Shown one piece after another: positions 50,634-59,000 of a DNA stretch of 64,000 nucleotides. Source of the DNA: Glaciibacter superstes DSM 21135 (lineage in GTDB: Bacteria; Actinomycetota; Actinomycetes; Actinomycetales; Microbacteriaceae); NCBI RefSeq assembly GCF_000421145.1, contig NZ_ATWH01000011.1:152291-216290 (forward strand). Reading direction: 5' to 3'. A program made the translations under genes and the position numbers. Every line of letters starts with the position of its first letter. Within the stretch, counting starts at the first letter, position 1. The notes beneath the pieces were generated by a model, which saw only the letters and a list, made by a program, of their open reading frames with translations, ran no database searches and had not been told where the DNA came from.

Positions 50634-51242
50634 GTGACATCTTTGCAGTCCACCCGAACGGACGTCAGCCGTAACCACCGGATGCTCCTTGACGCTGCCG
50701 CCAGCGCGCTCGCGGAGAATCCCGAGGCGTCCATGGCCGACGTGGCTGCGGCCGCCGGGCTGACCCGAGCCACCTTGTACCGGCATTTCGGCAGCCGCGA
50801 AAAGCTGCTCGGCGCACTGCGCGCGGACGCCCTGGCATCCGCCCGCGAGGCGATTGCCGGCTCAGGACTGGAAGAAGGAAGCGCCATTGACTCCCTCCAC
50901 CGCGTCATCTCGGCGATCACGGCGCTGGGGGATCGGTTCTGGCCGCTCCTCGCAAATGGTGCTGAGCAGGATCCCTCCTTCGTGCGGGATCGCGCCGAAG
51001 CATTCTCTGCCGTGCATAGCGTCATCCTGCGGGGGCAGGATGACGGCCTCATCCGGCCCGAACTGTCACCGCAGTGGCTGGTCGCGGCGCTCACCGCGCT
51101 GCTCGCAGCCTCCGTGCGATCTAACGGAGGAGCGCGGAACAAGGAGGCCGCCGCAGAGGTGTTCGACCTTCTCGCGTTCGGAGTCGTGAACCGCGACGAC
51201 GAGGACCTAGCTATTCGCGGCACCATACCCCCGGGGGTATAA
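50634..51242 (+). CDS. TetR-family transcriptional regulator
   Basis: This 202-aa protein has the TetR N-terminal helix-turn-helix region, SMADVAAAAGLTRATLYRHFGSREKLL (about residues 34-60), followed by an all-helical ligand domain. The start is taken as GTG 50634 (VTSLQSTRTDVSRNHRMLL); longer starts at 50574-50592 are possible. Its stop codon lies inside the palindromic operator of the DUF302 gene. A palindrome in front of the downstream monooxygenase is a candidate target. Confidence 0.87.
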   Translation: MTSLQSTRTDVSRNHRMLLDAAASALAENPEASMADVAAAAGLTRATLYRHFGSREKLLGALRADALASAREAIAGSGLEEGSAIDSLHRVISAITALGDRFWPLLANGAEQDPSFVRDRAEAFSAVHSVILRGQDDGLIRPELSPQWLVAALTALLAASVRSNGGARNKEAAAEVFDLLAFGVVNRDDEDLAIRGTIPPGV

Positions 51243-51243
51243 T
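51225..51243. promoter_or_regulatory. CsoR/CstR-type operator 3 overlapping a TATAAT box
   Basis: ATACCCCCGGGGGTAT (51225-51240) is a perfect 16-bp palindrome of the same class as operators 1 and 2. Its last three bases begin a consensus -10 box TATAAT (51238-51243). It lies 36 bp before the DUF302 start. Confidence 0.75.
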
Positions 51244-51278
51244 GAGCTAAACGGCACGATGTCAGACAGGAGATCGAA

Positions 51279-51698
51279 GTGAGCTACGGACACACCATAA
51301 CGGTGGCAATGACCTACGACGAAGCAGTGGAGAAGACCAAGGAAGCCCTCGCATCACAGGGCTTCGGCGTGCTCTCCGAGATCAATGTGCGGGCGACGTT
51401 CGAGTCCAAGCTCGGGCCTGACAGTGGGGCGAAACTCGGTGACTATGTCATCCTCGGTGCCTGCAACCCGGCGCTGGCCCAGCGTGCACTTACCGCGGAG
51501 CCGGACATGGGGCTGCTGTTGCCCTGCAACGTTGTGGTCCGCCAGGACCCGGACGCGGAGCACACCGTAGTGCAGACCATTGACCCCCAGACAATGGTGC
51601 AGCTGAGTGGTAACCCGGTAGTGCGCGAGGTCGCCGCAGAGGCTGACACCCGCCTCAAGGCTGCACTGAGTCACCTCGAGAGCCTGGGACGCCCTTAG
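51279..51698 (+). CDS. DUF302 domain protein
   Basis: This 139-aa cytoplasmic protein has the DUF302 pattern: MTYDEAVEKTKEALASQGFGVLSEINV, YVILGACNPALAQRALTAEPDMGLLLPCNVVVRQ and a short C-terminal helix. Two cysteines (GACNP and LPCN) are conserved in the family. Function is unknown, but it often occurs with sulfur or metal genes. GTG 51279 follows AGGAGAT. A CsoR/CstR-type operator covers its promoter. Confidence 0.9.
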   Translation: MSYGHTITVAMTYDEAVEKTKEALASQGFGVLSEINVRATFESKLGPDSGAKLGDYVILGACNPALAQRALTAEPDMGLLLPCNVVVRQDPDAEHTVVQTIDPQTMVQLSGNPVVREVAAEADTRLKAALSHLESLGRP

Positions 51699-51735
51699 CG
51701 CCGCACGACCGTAACGCTGTGCATCCCCCTTAATC

Positions 51736-51763
51736 TGAGACATTCATGTCACATTTTTATAGT
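51736..51763 (+). promoter_or_regulatory. Promoter of the monooxygenase with TetR-like operator
   Basis: TGAGACATTCATGTCACA (51736-51753) is an 18-bp inverted repeat with one mismatch per arm, just before a TATAGT -10 box (51758-51763). The ATG follows 8 nt later, so the transcript may be leaderless. The neighbouring TetR protein is a plausible binder. Confidence 0.5.
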
Positions 51764-51771
51764 ATCGGAGT

Positions 51772-53341
51772 ATGACATCACGAGACATCAACGATCACGA
51801 ACCACAGCATGACGTCGACGTACTAGTCGTCGGTGCAGGGCCGACGGGGTTGACCGCCGCCGCGGAGGCGCTTCGGCATGGCCTCAGTGTGCGTATCGTC
51901 GACCGCAAGGCAATTCGCGGGGCCTTCTCCAAGGCTCTCGTCGTGCACGCCCGCACCCTCGAGGTTTTCGAAACGATGGGCATCGTCGACAACATCCTTG
52001 CGGAAGGCATTCCCTTTGCGGCGCTGAACGCTCGCTCGGCGGGCCACCGGGTGACCCGTGTGGATCTCCTCGGCCTTCAGTGGGGGGACACAGCGTATCC
52101 GTATTGGCTGTCGCTGCCACAACATTCCACGGAACGGGTGCTGGAGGCAAACGTCGAGCGTCTCGGCGGGGCGGTGGAGTGGTCAACGACACTGCTGGGA
52201 CTCAAGGATCGCGGCAGCCACGTCGAAGCGACCCTGAGCGAGGCGGGTGCCGCCGAAACCATCAGGGCGCGGTGGGTCTATCGGCTGCGACGGCGGTCAG
52301 AGCACAGTGCGCACGCAGGCCGGTATCCGGCTGGAGCGCACCGGAGCCGGGGCCGCTTTCCTGCTGGCAGACGTCAAGACGACCCTCGACCTGACCGAGG
52401 ACGAAGGCTACCTTCACCTGGCGCCGCAGGGCCTGCTCATTATCGTCCCCATGCCGGAGACCGGTCGTTGGCGCCTGATCGCCCACATGCCGACACCTCT
52501 GGACGTGCCCGCGTCGGCTATCGACGCGACGCACCTGGACGACGTGATCCGCCAGCGTACCGGCCTCGAGTTCGGCAGCCACGATGTCTCCTGGACATCC
52601 CAGTTCAATCTCAGCCACGGCGTCGCCGACCGGTTCCGGAACGGGCGGGTCTTCCTTGCCGGGGATGCAGCGCACGTTCACAGCCCTGTGGGAGGCCAAG
52701 GCCTCAATACCGGCGTGCAGGACGCCCACAACCTGATCTGGAAGCTGGCGCTCGCCAGGCAACTGAGCGCATCCGCCGCCGAAGAGCTGGTGGCCAGTTA
52801 CGAGAGGGAACGACGGGGCACGGCCCTTCCGATGGTCCACGGCGTCGCAAAGGTGACCCGGGTGATCACCGCGCGCGCGAGTGTGGCGCGCAGGGTGCTC
52901 GGCATGCTGGCTCCGCGAGTGTTGGCGCGGCCGCGGATCCACAACAAGCTGGGGCGAGCAGTCGGGATGCTGGAACTGGCCTACCCCGTCACCCGCGGGG
53001 AGGCACGAAGGGGCGTCGGCAGGCGCCTGGTCAATCCGGAATTCGTCTCGGGAGGAAGGCTCCACGAACGGCTGAACCCCACCGACTTCACCTGGGTGGT
53101 CTGGGGAGGCGCTCTGCCTGATCGGCGAGAGCGCGAGGATGCCTGCTGGAGCGGGCTGCCGGTGGTCTTCGTTTCGGATGACTCGCTCATCGCACCAGTC
53201 AGGGTGCCCCAGGACCGCCGCGTCATGCTGGTCCGCCCGGACCGCTACGTTGCTGCGGCGGGTCCGGATGCGTGGTCCGTTCACGGGGCGCTGGCCGGGT
53301 TGGTTGCCTCCCCCCTCGACGATGCCGTAGTGGCAGCCTGA
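51772..53341 (+). pseudogene. FAD-dependent aromatic monooxygenase, one frameshift
   Basis: The first frame has the FAD-binding VLVVGAGPTGLTAAAEALRHG and runs to residue ~169 (ETIRARWV). A surplus T at about 52279 then shifts the frame; the other frame resumes with IGCDGGQSTVRTQAG, FLAGDAAHVHSPVGGQGLNTGVQDAHNL and a C-terminal thioredoxin-like region. Correcting the indel gives one ~522-aa protein of the PheA/TftD-like hydroxylase class. The natural substrate is unknown. The lesion falls in the conserved DG motif, so the product is inactive unless this is a sequencing error. Confidence 0.87.
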
Positions 53342-53829
53342 TGGACTGGGTCGTTGCCGGACTTCCGTGGCACTCCCTGCTGGTGCATTTCACGGTTGTC
53401 GTCGTTCCGGCAGCAGCTGCCTGCGTGGTGTTGGCCGCAGTGTGGCCGGCGGCGCGGCGCAGGCTCGGCGTCTTCACGCCGATCCTCGCCCTGGTCGCTC
53501 TCGTGGCGGTTCCGTTCACCTCCCAGGCCGGGCAGTGGCTCGTCGTCAGGGTGGAACAGACCCCACTCGTCGAGGCCCACGAGGCGATCGGCACATCCCT
53601 TCTCCCGTGGGTCATCGCGCTGTTCGTCATTGCCGTGCTGCAATGGGTCTGGTATCGGCGTGACCGAAAGCCGGGGCGCCCGCGCCGACCGGCAATAGCG
53701 ATCGCGATCATGCTGGTAGCAGTCGTCGCCGCGGTCGGTTCGGTTGCGACGGTCGTGCGCATCGGCGACACCGGCGCGGCCGCGGTCTGGACCGGGGAGT
53801 TCGACAGCGAACCGGTGCCGGGTCGCTGA
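53341..53829 (+). CDS. DUF2231-type membrane protein
   Basis: The 162-aa protein has four predicted helices, the opening GLPWHSLLVHFTVVVVPAAA and VEAHEAIGTSLLPWVIAL, typical of DUF2231. Its function is unknown; a heme or electron-transfer role has been suggested for relatives. ATG overlaps the monooxygenase stop (TGATG), so it is translationally coupled to that gene. It is the last gene before the right tRNA-Lys. Confidence 0.8.
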   Translation: MDWVVAGLPWHSLLVHFTVVVVPAAAACVVLAAVWPAARRRLGVFTPILALVALVAVPFTSQAGQWLVVRVEQTPLVEAHEAIGTSLLPWVIALFVIAVLQWVWYRRDRKPGRPRRPAIAIAIMLVAVVAAVGSVATVVRIGDTGAAAVWTGEFDSEPVPGR

Positions 53830-54021
53830 CGACTCAATGAACGATCTCCGGCGGCAACGTACTGCAGGGTGAGCGCCGAATTTGACCCGCTCGCCAGAAA
53901 CTCTCCACAAAGCAACGGGAACTACCAAGCAACAGGCGGAACCAGACCAGGGTAAACTTGACGGCGCAGAGCGACATCCATCCGTAACGGCGGGGTCCTC
54001 AGCCTAGTGACGACACGATAT

Positions 54022-54097
<76 letters not shown>

Positions 54098-54100
54098 TTT

Positions 54101-54132
54101 GGCCCGACATCGAGAAGATGTCGGGCCTTTTT
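54101..54132 (+). terminator. Rho-independent terminator of right tRNA-Lys
   Basis: GGCCCGACAT and its complement form a 10-bp stem with a 7-nt loop, followed by five T residues, 3 nt after the CCA. Confidence 0.92.
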
Positions 54133-54550
54133 CTTGCCCAAATGCTGGTATCGCCGCCTCGATACCGACGTGACACCCCCGTTCGCCCCGAGCGCAAACA
54201 CGGCAAGATAACGAAGTGGCAACAACCCCGATCGCCGTCAGGACGGCGATCGTGGCGGAGTCTGGCCGGAGACGCGTGCTCCTGACCGAGTGACAGCGGA
54301 CATCGGAGACGAGCCTCCTGATACGGTTGTTGACGGTCTTAGGACTCTTCACCAGGACGCGCAACCCGTAGATACCCTCCCTTACAGGACTGCGAGTGCG
54401 TACGGTGAGGCTCTGACGGAGGCGATCCCATGATCGCTTCCAGCCCACGCCATACCGGCGCTGAGTGCGGTCGCAGCCTACCCGTCCGTCAAACGCGAGC
54501 ACCCGACCATCGTTCTGAAGACGATTGCGCCGGTGAGCACCGGAGAACAC
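54133..54550. other. Upstream region of proVWX
   Basis: These 418 bp hold no convincing gene. A perfect 11-bp inverted repeat with a 2-nt loop (CGATCGCCGTC at 54229-54239 against 54242-54252) may be an operator or RNA stem. The promoter of proV must lie here, but I cannot place it with confidence. Confidence 0.6.
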
Positions 54551-55864
54551 GTGAGTGAATCGATCGCCGTCAAGGCGCATCAGCTGTACAAGGCGTTCGG
54601 TCGACGACCGAACGAGATGGTCAGAAAACTGGCCTCGGGGGCAAGCAGGGCCGACGTCGCGAACCTGGGCACAGCCGCTGTCATCGACGCCTCCTTTGAA
54701 GTGAAGCAAGGCGAGATCTTTGTGGTCATGGGCCTGTCCGGCTCCGGAAAGTCGACCCTGATCCGCATGCTTAACGGCCTGCTCGAAGCGACCAGCGGAA
54801 CCGTGACCGTCGGCGGCACCCAGATCACCGGCATTCCCCCCAAGCAACTGCGCGAGGTTCGCCGTCGCAACGTCTCGATGGTGTTCCAGCACTTCGCACT
54901 TCTGCCCCACCGCACTGTGCTCGACAACGCTGCATACGGGCTTGAGGTGCAGGGCTTCAGTCTCGACGAGCGTCGCGAGCGGGCAATGGCGGTCGTCGAG
55001 CGCGTTGGCCTCTCCGGCTGGGAAGACAAGTTCCCCAGCCAGCTCTCCGGCGGAATGCAGCAGCGCGTCGGCCTCGCGAGAGCCCTCGCCTCAGACACAG
55101 ACATCCTGCTCATGGACGAGGCGTTCTCCGCCCTCGACCCGCTGATCCGGCGAGAGATGCAGGAACAGCTCGTCGAGTTGCAGGCCGAGCTCGGCAAGAC
55201 CATCATCTTCATCACCCACGACCTCAACGAAGCCATGTTCCTCGGAGACCGTATCGCGGTCATGCGAGACGGCCGCATCGTGCAGGTGGGAACGCCCGAC
55301 GACATCCTCACCGATCCAGCCAACGACTACGTCGCCCAGTTCGTTCAGGATGTCGACCGCGCACGCGTGCTCACCGCCTCCGGCGTCATGGAGCCTGCGA
55401 AGTCCGTCGTCTCCGCGTCGGCCGGACCTCGCGCTGCCCTCCGGGTGATGCGCGACCTGCAGACGTCGGCAGCATTCGTCGTCGGCAACGGCCGCAAGCT
55501 CGTCGGTGTCGTTCGGGATAAAGACGTGATGCGCCAGGTGAAGGCCGGCGAGAGAGACCTGACGGCCGCTGTGCGCACGGAAGTGGCCACGGTCGACGGC
55601 GATGCGCACCTCACCGACCTGTTCGAGCTCTCTGTCGAGAGTGAACTTCCCGTTGCAGTGCTCGACGACAAGCAGCGACTGCTCGGAGTCATCCCGCGGG
55701 TGACGCTGCTGGCCGCGCTGGGGAACGTGTCATCGAACACCGGCGAAGTGGCGGTTGTCGAGCCACCGGCAACGATCTCGATGGAGATCATCACAGAGAC
55801 CCTGCGAGCGACGGCGGGTGCCGAAGACGACCTGGTCGGTTCGAGTGAAGGAGGTGCACGATGA
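54551..55864 (+). CDS. proV: Glycine betaine/proline ABC transporter ATPase ProV
   Basis: The 437-aa ATPase powers uptake of compatible solutes. It has the ProV-type N-terminus (YKAFGRRPNEMVRKL), Walker A GLSGSGKSTLIRMLNGL, Q-loop FQHFALLPHRTVLDN, signature LSGGMQQRVGLARAL, Walker B ILLMDEAFSALDPLIR, and a C-terminal pair of CBS domains (about 290-400) that sense ionic strength in relatives. GTG 54551 has GGAGAA upstream; GTG 54533 is an alternative. It overlaps proW by 4 bp (ATGA). Confidence 0.95.
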   Translation: MSESIAVKAHQLYKAFGRRPNEMVRKLASGASRADVANLGTAAVIDASFEVKQGEIFVVMGLSGSGKSTLIRMLNGLLEATSGTVTVGGTQITGIPPKQLREVRRRNVSMVFQHFALLPHRTVLDNAAYGLEVQGFSLDERRERAMAVVERVGLSGWEDKFPSQLSGGMQQRVGLARALASDTDILLMDEAFSALDPLIRREMQEQLVELQAELGKTIIFITHDLNEAMFLGDRIAVMRDGRIVQVGTPDDILTDPANDYVAQFVQDVDRARVLTASGVMEPAKSVVSASAGPRAALRVMRDLQTSAAFVVGNGRKLVGVVRDKDVMRQVKAGERDLTAAVRTEVATVDGDAHLTDLFELSVESELPVAVLDDKQRLLGVIPRVTLLAALGNVSSNTGEVAVVEPPATISMEIITETLRATAGAEDDLVGSSEGGAR

Positions 55865-56820
55865 ACGACTTCCGAATTCCCATCGGTGAATGGGGCGAAG
55901 CTTTCGTCGAGTTCATCACCGAGTTCTTCAGCCCGGTGTTCGACGTGATCCGTGCGGTCTTCGGCGGCTTCTACGAGGGCGTCGACTGGGTGCTGGTGAC
56001 GCCGCCGTTCTGGGTGATCATCGTGCTCATCACCGCACTCGGGTTCTGGGCTCGCGGCTGGCTGTTCGCGGTAGGGACGGCCGTCGGATTGTTCGTGATC
56101 GTGGGTGTCGACCAGTGGGAGACCGCGATGGACACCCTCGCGCTCGTGCTTGTCTCTGCCCTGATCGCGATTGCCCTCAGCATTCCGCTCGGTATCCTCG
56201 GTGCCAGGTCCAGGACGGCGTCGAACATCATGAAGCCGATCCTCGACTTCATGCAGACGCTCCCAGCGTTCGTCTACCTGATTCCGGCGCTGATCCTCTT
56301 CCGCATCGGCATCGTGCCCGGCATCGTGGCAACGATCATCTTCTCGATGGCACCGGGCGTGCGCCTGACCGAACTTGGCATCCGCGGTGTGGACAAGGAA
56401 GTGGTCGAAGCCGGCTACGCCTTCGGAGCGTCGCCCCGTCGCATCCTGCGCCAGATTCAGCTACCCCTGGCCGCGCCGACCATTATGGCCGGTGTCAACC
56501 AGGTGATCATGCTGTCACTCTCGATGGTCGTCATCGCCGGTATGGTCGGCGCCGGCGGACTCGGAGGCGTGATCGTGCAGGCCCTCAGCCGCATCGACTT
56601 CGGGCTCGGGCTCGAAGCCGGCCTCGCCGTCGTGATCCTGGCTATTCTGCTCGACCGCCTCACGGCATCCCTCGGCGTACGCCGCAAGCGGCGGGCCCGT
56701 CCATCCCAGACCTCGGCCGACTCCGTGTCGACCGACCCAGGTTCGACCGACTCAGAGTCAGTCGACACCATGCCATCCGTTGGGGCACCTGCCTTCCAGG
56801 GCAGCACCCACCGTGGCTGA
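55861..56820 (+). CDS. proW: Glycine betaine/proline ABC transporter permease ProW
   Basis: The 319-aa permease has six to seven helices and the BPD transport motif IRGVDKEVVEAGYAFGASPRRILRQIQLPLAAP, with the EAA loop that docks on ProV. The C-terminus is a Ser/Asp-rich tail. Start ATG overlaps the proV stop. Its partner binding protein ProX follows after 46 bp. Confidence 0.95.
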   Translation: MNDFRIPIGEWGEAFVEFITEFFSPVFDVIRAVFGGFYEGVDWVLVTPPFWVIIVLITALGFWARGWLFAVGTAVGLFVIVGVDQWETAMDTLALVLVSALIAIALSIPLGILGARSRTASNIMKPILDFMQTLPAFVYLIPALILFRIGIVPGIVATIIFSMAPGVRLTELGIRGVDKEVVEAGYAFGASPRRILRQIQLPLAAPTIMAGVNQVIMLSLSMVVIAGMVGAGGLGGVIVQALSRIDFGLGLEAGLAVVILAILLDRLTASLGVRRKRRARPSQTSADSVSTDPGSTDSESVDTMPSVGAPAFQGSTHRG

Positions 56821-56866
56821 CAAACACCAATCACCCGGCTCACAGCGCCGGGCCGAAAGGAACGAT

Positions 56867-57766
56867 ATGAAGAAGCGTCTCATGACCGGTCTTGCGATCG
56901 GTGCCATCGCAGCGCTCGGGCTCACCGCCTGCGCAAGCGGGTCTGGTGAAAGCTCGGACGGTCCAAAGAACGGCGACAAGAAAGACCTCACCGTCGCCGT
57001 GTTCAACGGCTGGCCTGAGGGTGAAGCCGCCTCCTACCTCTGGAAGTCCGTGCTCGAGGAGAAGGGCTACAACGTCGAACTCGAGTACGCCGACGCAGGG
57101 CCGGTCTTCGCCGGACTCAGCACCGGAGACTACGACGTGGCCTTCGACGGCTGGCTGCCGACCACGCACCAGACCTACATGGAGAAGTACGGCGACGACC
57201 TCGTCGACCTCGGTGCCTGGAACGACGAGGCTTCGCTTACCATCGCGGTGAACGAAGATGCCCCGATCGATTCGCTCGAAGAACTTGCGGCGAACGCTGA
57301 CAAATTCGACAATCGCCTGGTCGGCATCGAGCCGGGCGCTGGCCTGACCGAGGCCACCGAGAATGCCGTCATCCCCGGCTATGGACTCGACAAGATGGAG
57401 TTCCTCACCTCGTCGACGCCCGCAATGCTCTCTGAGCTGAAGGCGGCAACGGATGCCGGCGAGAACATCGCCGTCACGCTGTGGCGTCCGCACTGGGCCT
57501 ACGACGAGTTCCCGCTCAAGGACCTCGAAGACCCGAAGGGCACGCTCGGCACCGCAGAGTCGATCCACTCGATCGGCAGCAGCGCCTTCGAGAAGGACTT
57601 CCCTGGTCTGACGAAGTGGGTCGAGGCGTTCAAGCTCGACTCCGACCTCCTTTACTCGCTGGAGAACGCCATGTTCAACGGCAACGAGGACACGAAGGAC
57701 TACACGCCCATCGTGGAGAAGTGGATCACCGAGAACCAGGACTACGTCGACGGCCTGACCAGCTAA
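56867..57766 (+). CDS. proX: Glycine betaine/proline substrate-binding lipoprotein ProX (copy 1)
   Basis: The 299-aa lipoprotein has lipobox ALGLTAC and an OpuAC-type binding domain: VAVFNGWPEGEAASYLWKSV, AFDGWLPTTHQTYMEKYG and VTLWRPHWAYDEFPLKDLED, with Trp residues likely forming the aromatic cage for the trimethylammonium group. ATG 56867 follows GAAAGGAACG. It ends with a terminator-like hairpin before a second copy. Confidence 0.93.
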   Translation: MKKRLMTGLAIGAIAALGLTACASGSGESSDGPKNGDKKDLTVAVFNGWPEGEAASYLWKSVLEEKGYNVELEYADAGPVFAGLSTGDYDVAFDGWLPTTHQTYMEKYGDDLVDLGAWNDEASLTIAVNEDAPIDSLEELAANADKFDNRLVGIEPGAGLTEATENAVIPGYGLDKMEFLTSSTPAMLSELKAATDAGENIAVTLWRPHWAYDEFPLKDLEDPKGTLGTAESIHSIGSSAFEKDFPGLTKWVEAFKLDSDLLYSLENAMFNGNEDTKDYTPIVEKWITENQDYVDGLTS

Positions 57767-57787
57767 CCGTCTCGCCGTTCAATCGAA

Positions 57788-57820
57788 CGAAGGCCTGTGC
57801 CGATCCGGCACAGGCCTTCG
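57788..57820 (+). terminator. Hairpin between the two proX genes
   Basis: CGAAGGCCTGTGCCG and its complement form a 15-bp perfect stem with a 3-nt loop; TC follows instead of a T-run. It may attenuate proX2 or stabilise the proX1 message. Confidence 0.7.
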
Positions 57821-57894
57821 TCATGCTGCCGGCACCTCGCGTGGCGGAGGCACCCCAATCACCCGGCTCAGAGTGCCGGGTACGAAAGGAACCA

Positions 57895-58797
57895 ATGAAG
57901 AAGCGTTTACTCACCGGACTCGCCCTCGGAGCGATGGCAACCCTCGGGCTCACGGCCTGCGCAGCGGGCGGATCGGGCGAAAGCTCGGACGGCCCAGCGA
58001 ACGGCGATAAGAAAGACCTGACGATCGCCGTGTTCAACGGCTGGCCGGAAGGGGAAGCGGTCTCGTACCTCTGGAAGTCCATTCTCGATGAGAAGGGCTA
58101 TGACGTCACACTCGAGTATGCCGACGCAGCACCGACATACACCGGCATCAGCGCTGGTGACTACGACATGGTCATGGACACGTGGCTGCCGATCACCCAC
58201 AAGACCTACATGGAGAAGTACGGAGACGACCTCGTCGACCTCGGCGTCTGGAACACCGAGGCGGCGAACACGATCGCTGTGAACGCCGACGCCCCGATTG
58301 ACTCGCTGGAGGAATTGGCCGCCCACGCGGATGAATTCGGCAATCGAATCGTTGGCATCGAACCCGGCGCGGGCCTCACAGAGGCCACCGAGAACGAGGT
58401 GATTCCGGGCTACGGGCTAGAGAAGATGGAGTATCTGACGTCGTCGACTCCCGCGATGCTGTCCGAGTTGAAGGCGGCGACGGATGCCGGTGAGAACATC
58501 GTGGTCACCCTGTGGCGTCCGCACTGGGCCTATGACGAGTTCCCGATCAAGGACCTGGAAGACCCGAAGGGAACCCTGGGCGCGGCCGAATCGATTCACA
58601 CCATCGGCACCACCACGTTCACGAAGGACTACCCGGCACTGACCGAGTGGATCGAGGGATTCAAGATGGACTCCGAACTGCTGTTCTCGCTGGAGAACGT
58701 CATGTTCAACGGTGACGCGAGCTCAGACGACTACATGCCCATCGTGGAGAAGTGGATCACCGAGAACCAGGACTACGTCGACGGGCTGACCAGCTAG
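57895..58797 (+). CDS. Second ProX-type substrate-binding lipoprotein (tandem copy)
   Basis: The 300-aa protein is closely similar to copy 1 across its length: same lipobox LGLTAC, FNGWPEGEAVSYLWKSI, MDTWLPITHKTYMEKYG and TLWRPHWAYDEFPIKDLED. The ~45-bp leader before the gene (ATCACCCGGCTCA...CCGGG...CGAAAGGAA) is also repeated, so the duplication included the ribosome binding site. Differences cluster in loops and may change ligand preference. It ends with a strong terminator. Confidence 0.93.
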   Translation: MKKRLLTGLALGAMATLGLTACAAGGSGESSDGPANGDKKDLTIAVFNGWPEGEAVSYLWKSILDEKGYDVTLEYADAAPTYTGISAGDYDMVMDTWLPITHKTYMEKYGDDLVDLGVWNTEAANTIAVNADAPIDSLEELAAHADEFGNRIVGIEPGAGLTEATENEVIPGYGLEKMEYLTSSTPAMLSELKAATDAGENIVVTLWRPHWAYDEFPIKDLEDPKGTLGAAESIHTIGTTTFTKDYPALTEWIEGFKMDSELLFSLENVMFNGDASSDDYMPIVEKWITENQDYVDGLTS

Positions 58798-58842
58798 TCA
58801 CTGATTAGCTAGTCACTGATCAGTTAGTCGCAGGGCAGTTCA

Positions 58843-58878
58843 CACGGGGGCCAGAGTCGACCGACTCTGGCCCCCGTG
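58843..58878 (+). terminator. Strong hairpin closing the proVWXX operon
   Basis: A 17-bp stem, CACGGGGGCCAGAGTCG against its complement, with a 2-nt apparent loop; GGTG follows, with no T-run. Confidence 0.75.
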
Positions 58879-59000
58879 GGTGAATGTCGTTGTGAATCGG
58901 AGCCCCATATCCGACGGCCCCAGTGCGGGGGTGATTACGGTAGCCGGCAGTCATCCTGTGGTTTTATTTCTTCGGCATCCATCCCGAAGAAGAGAGTCAC

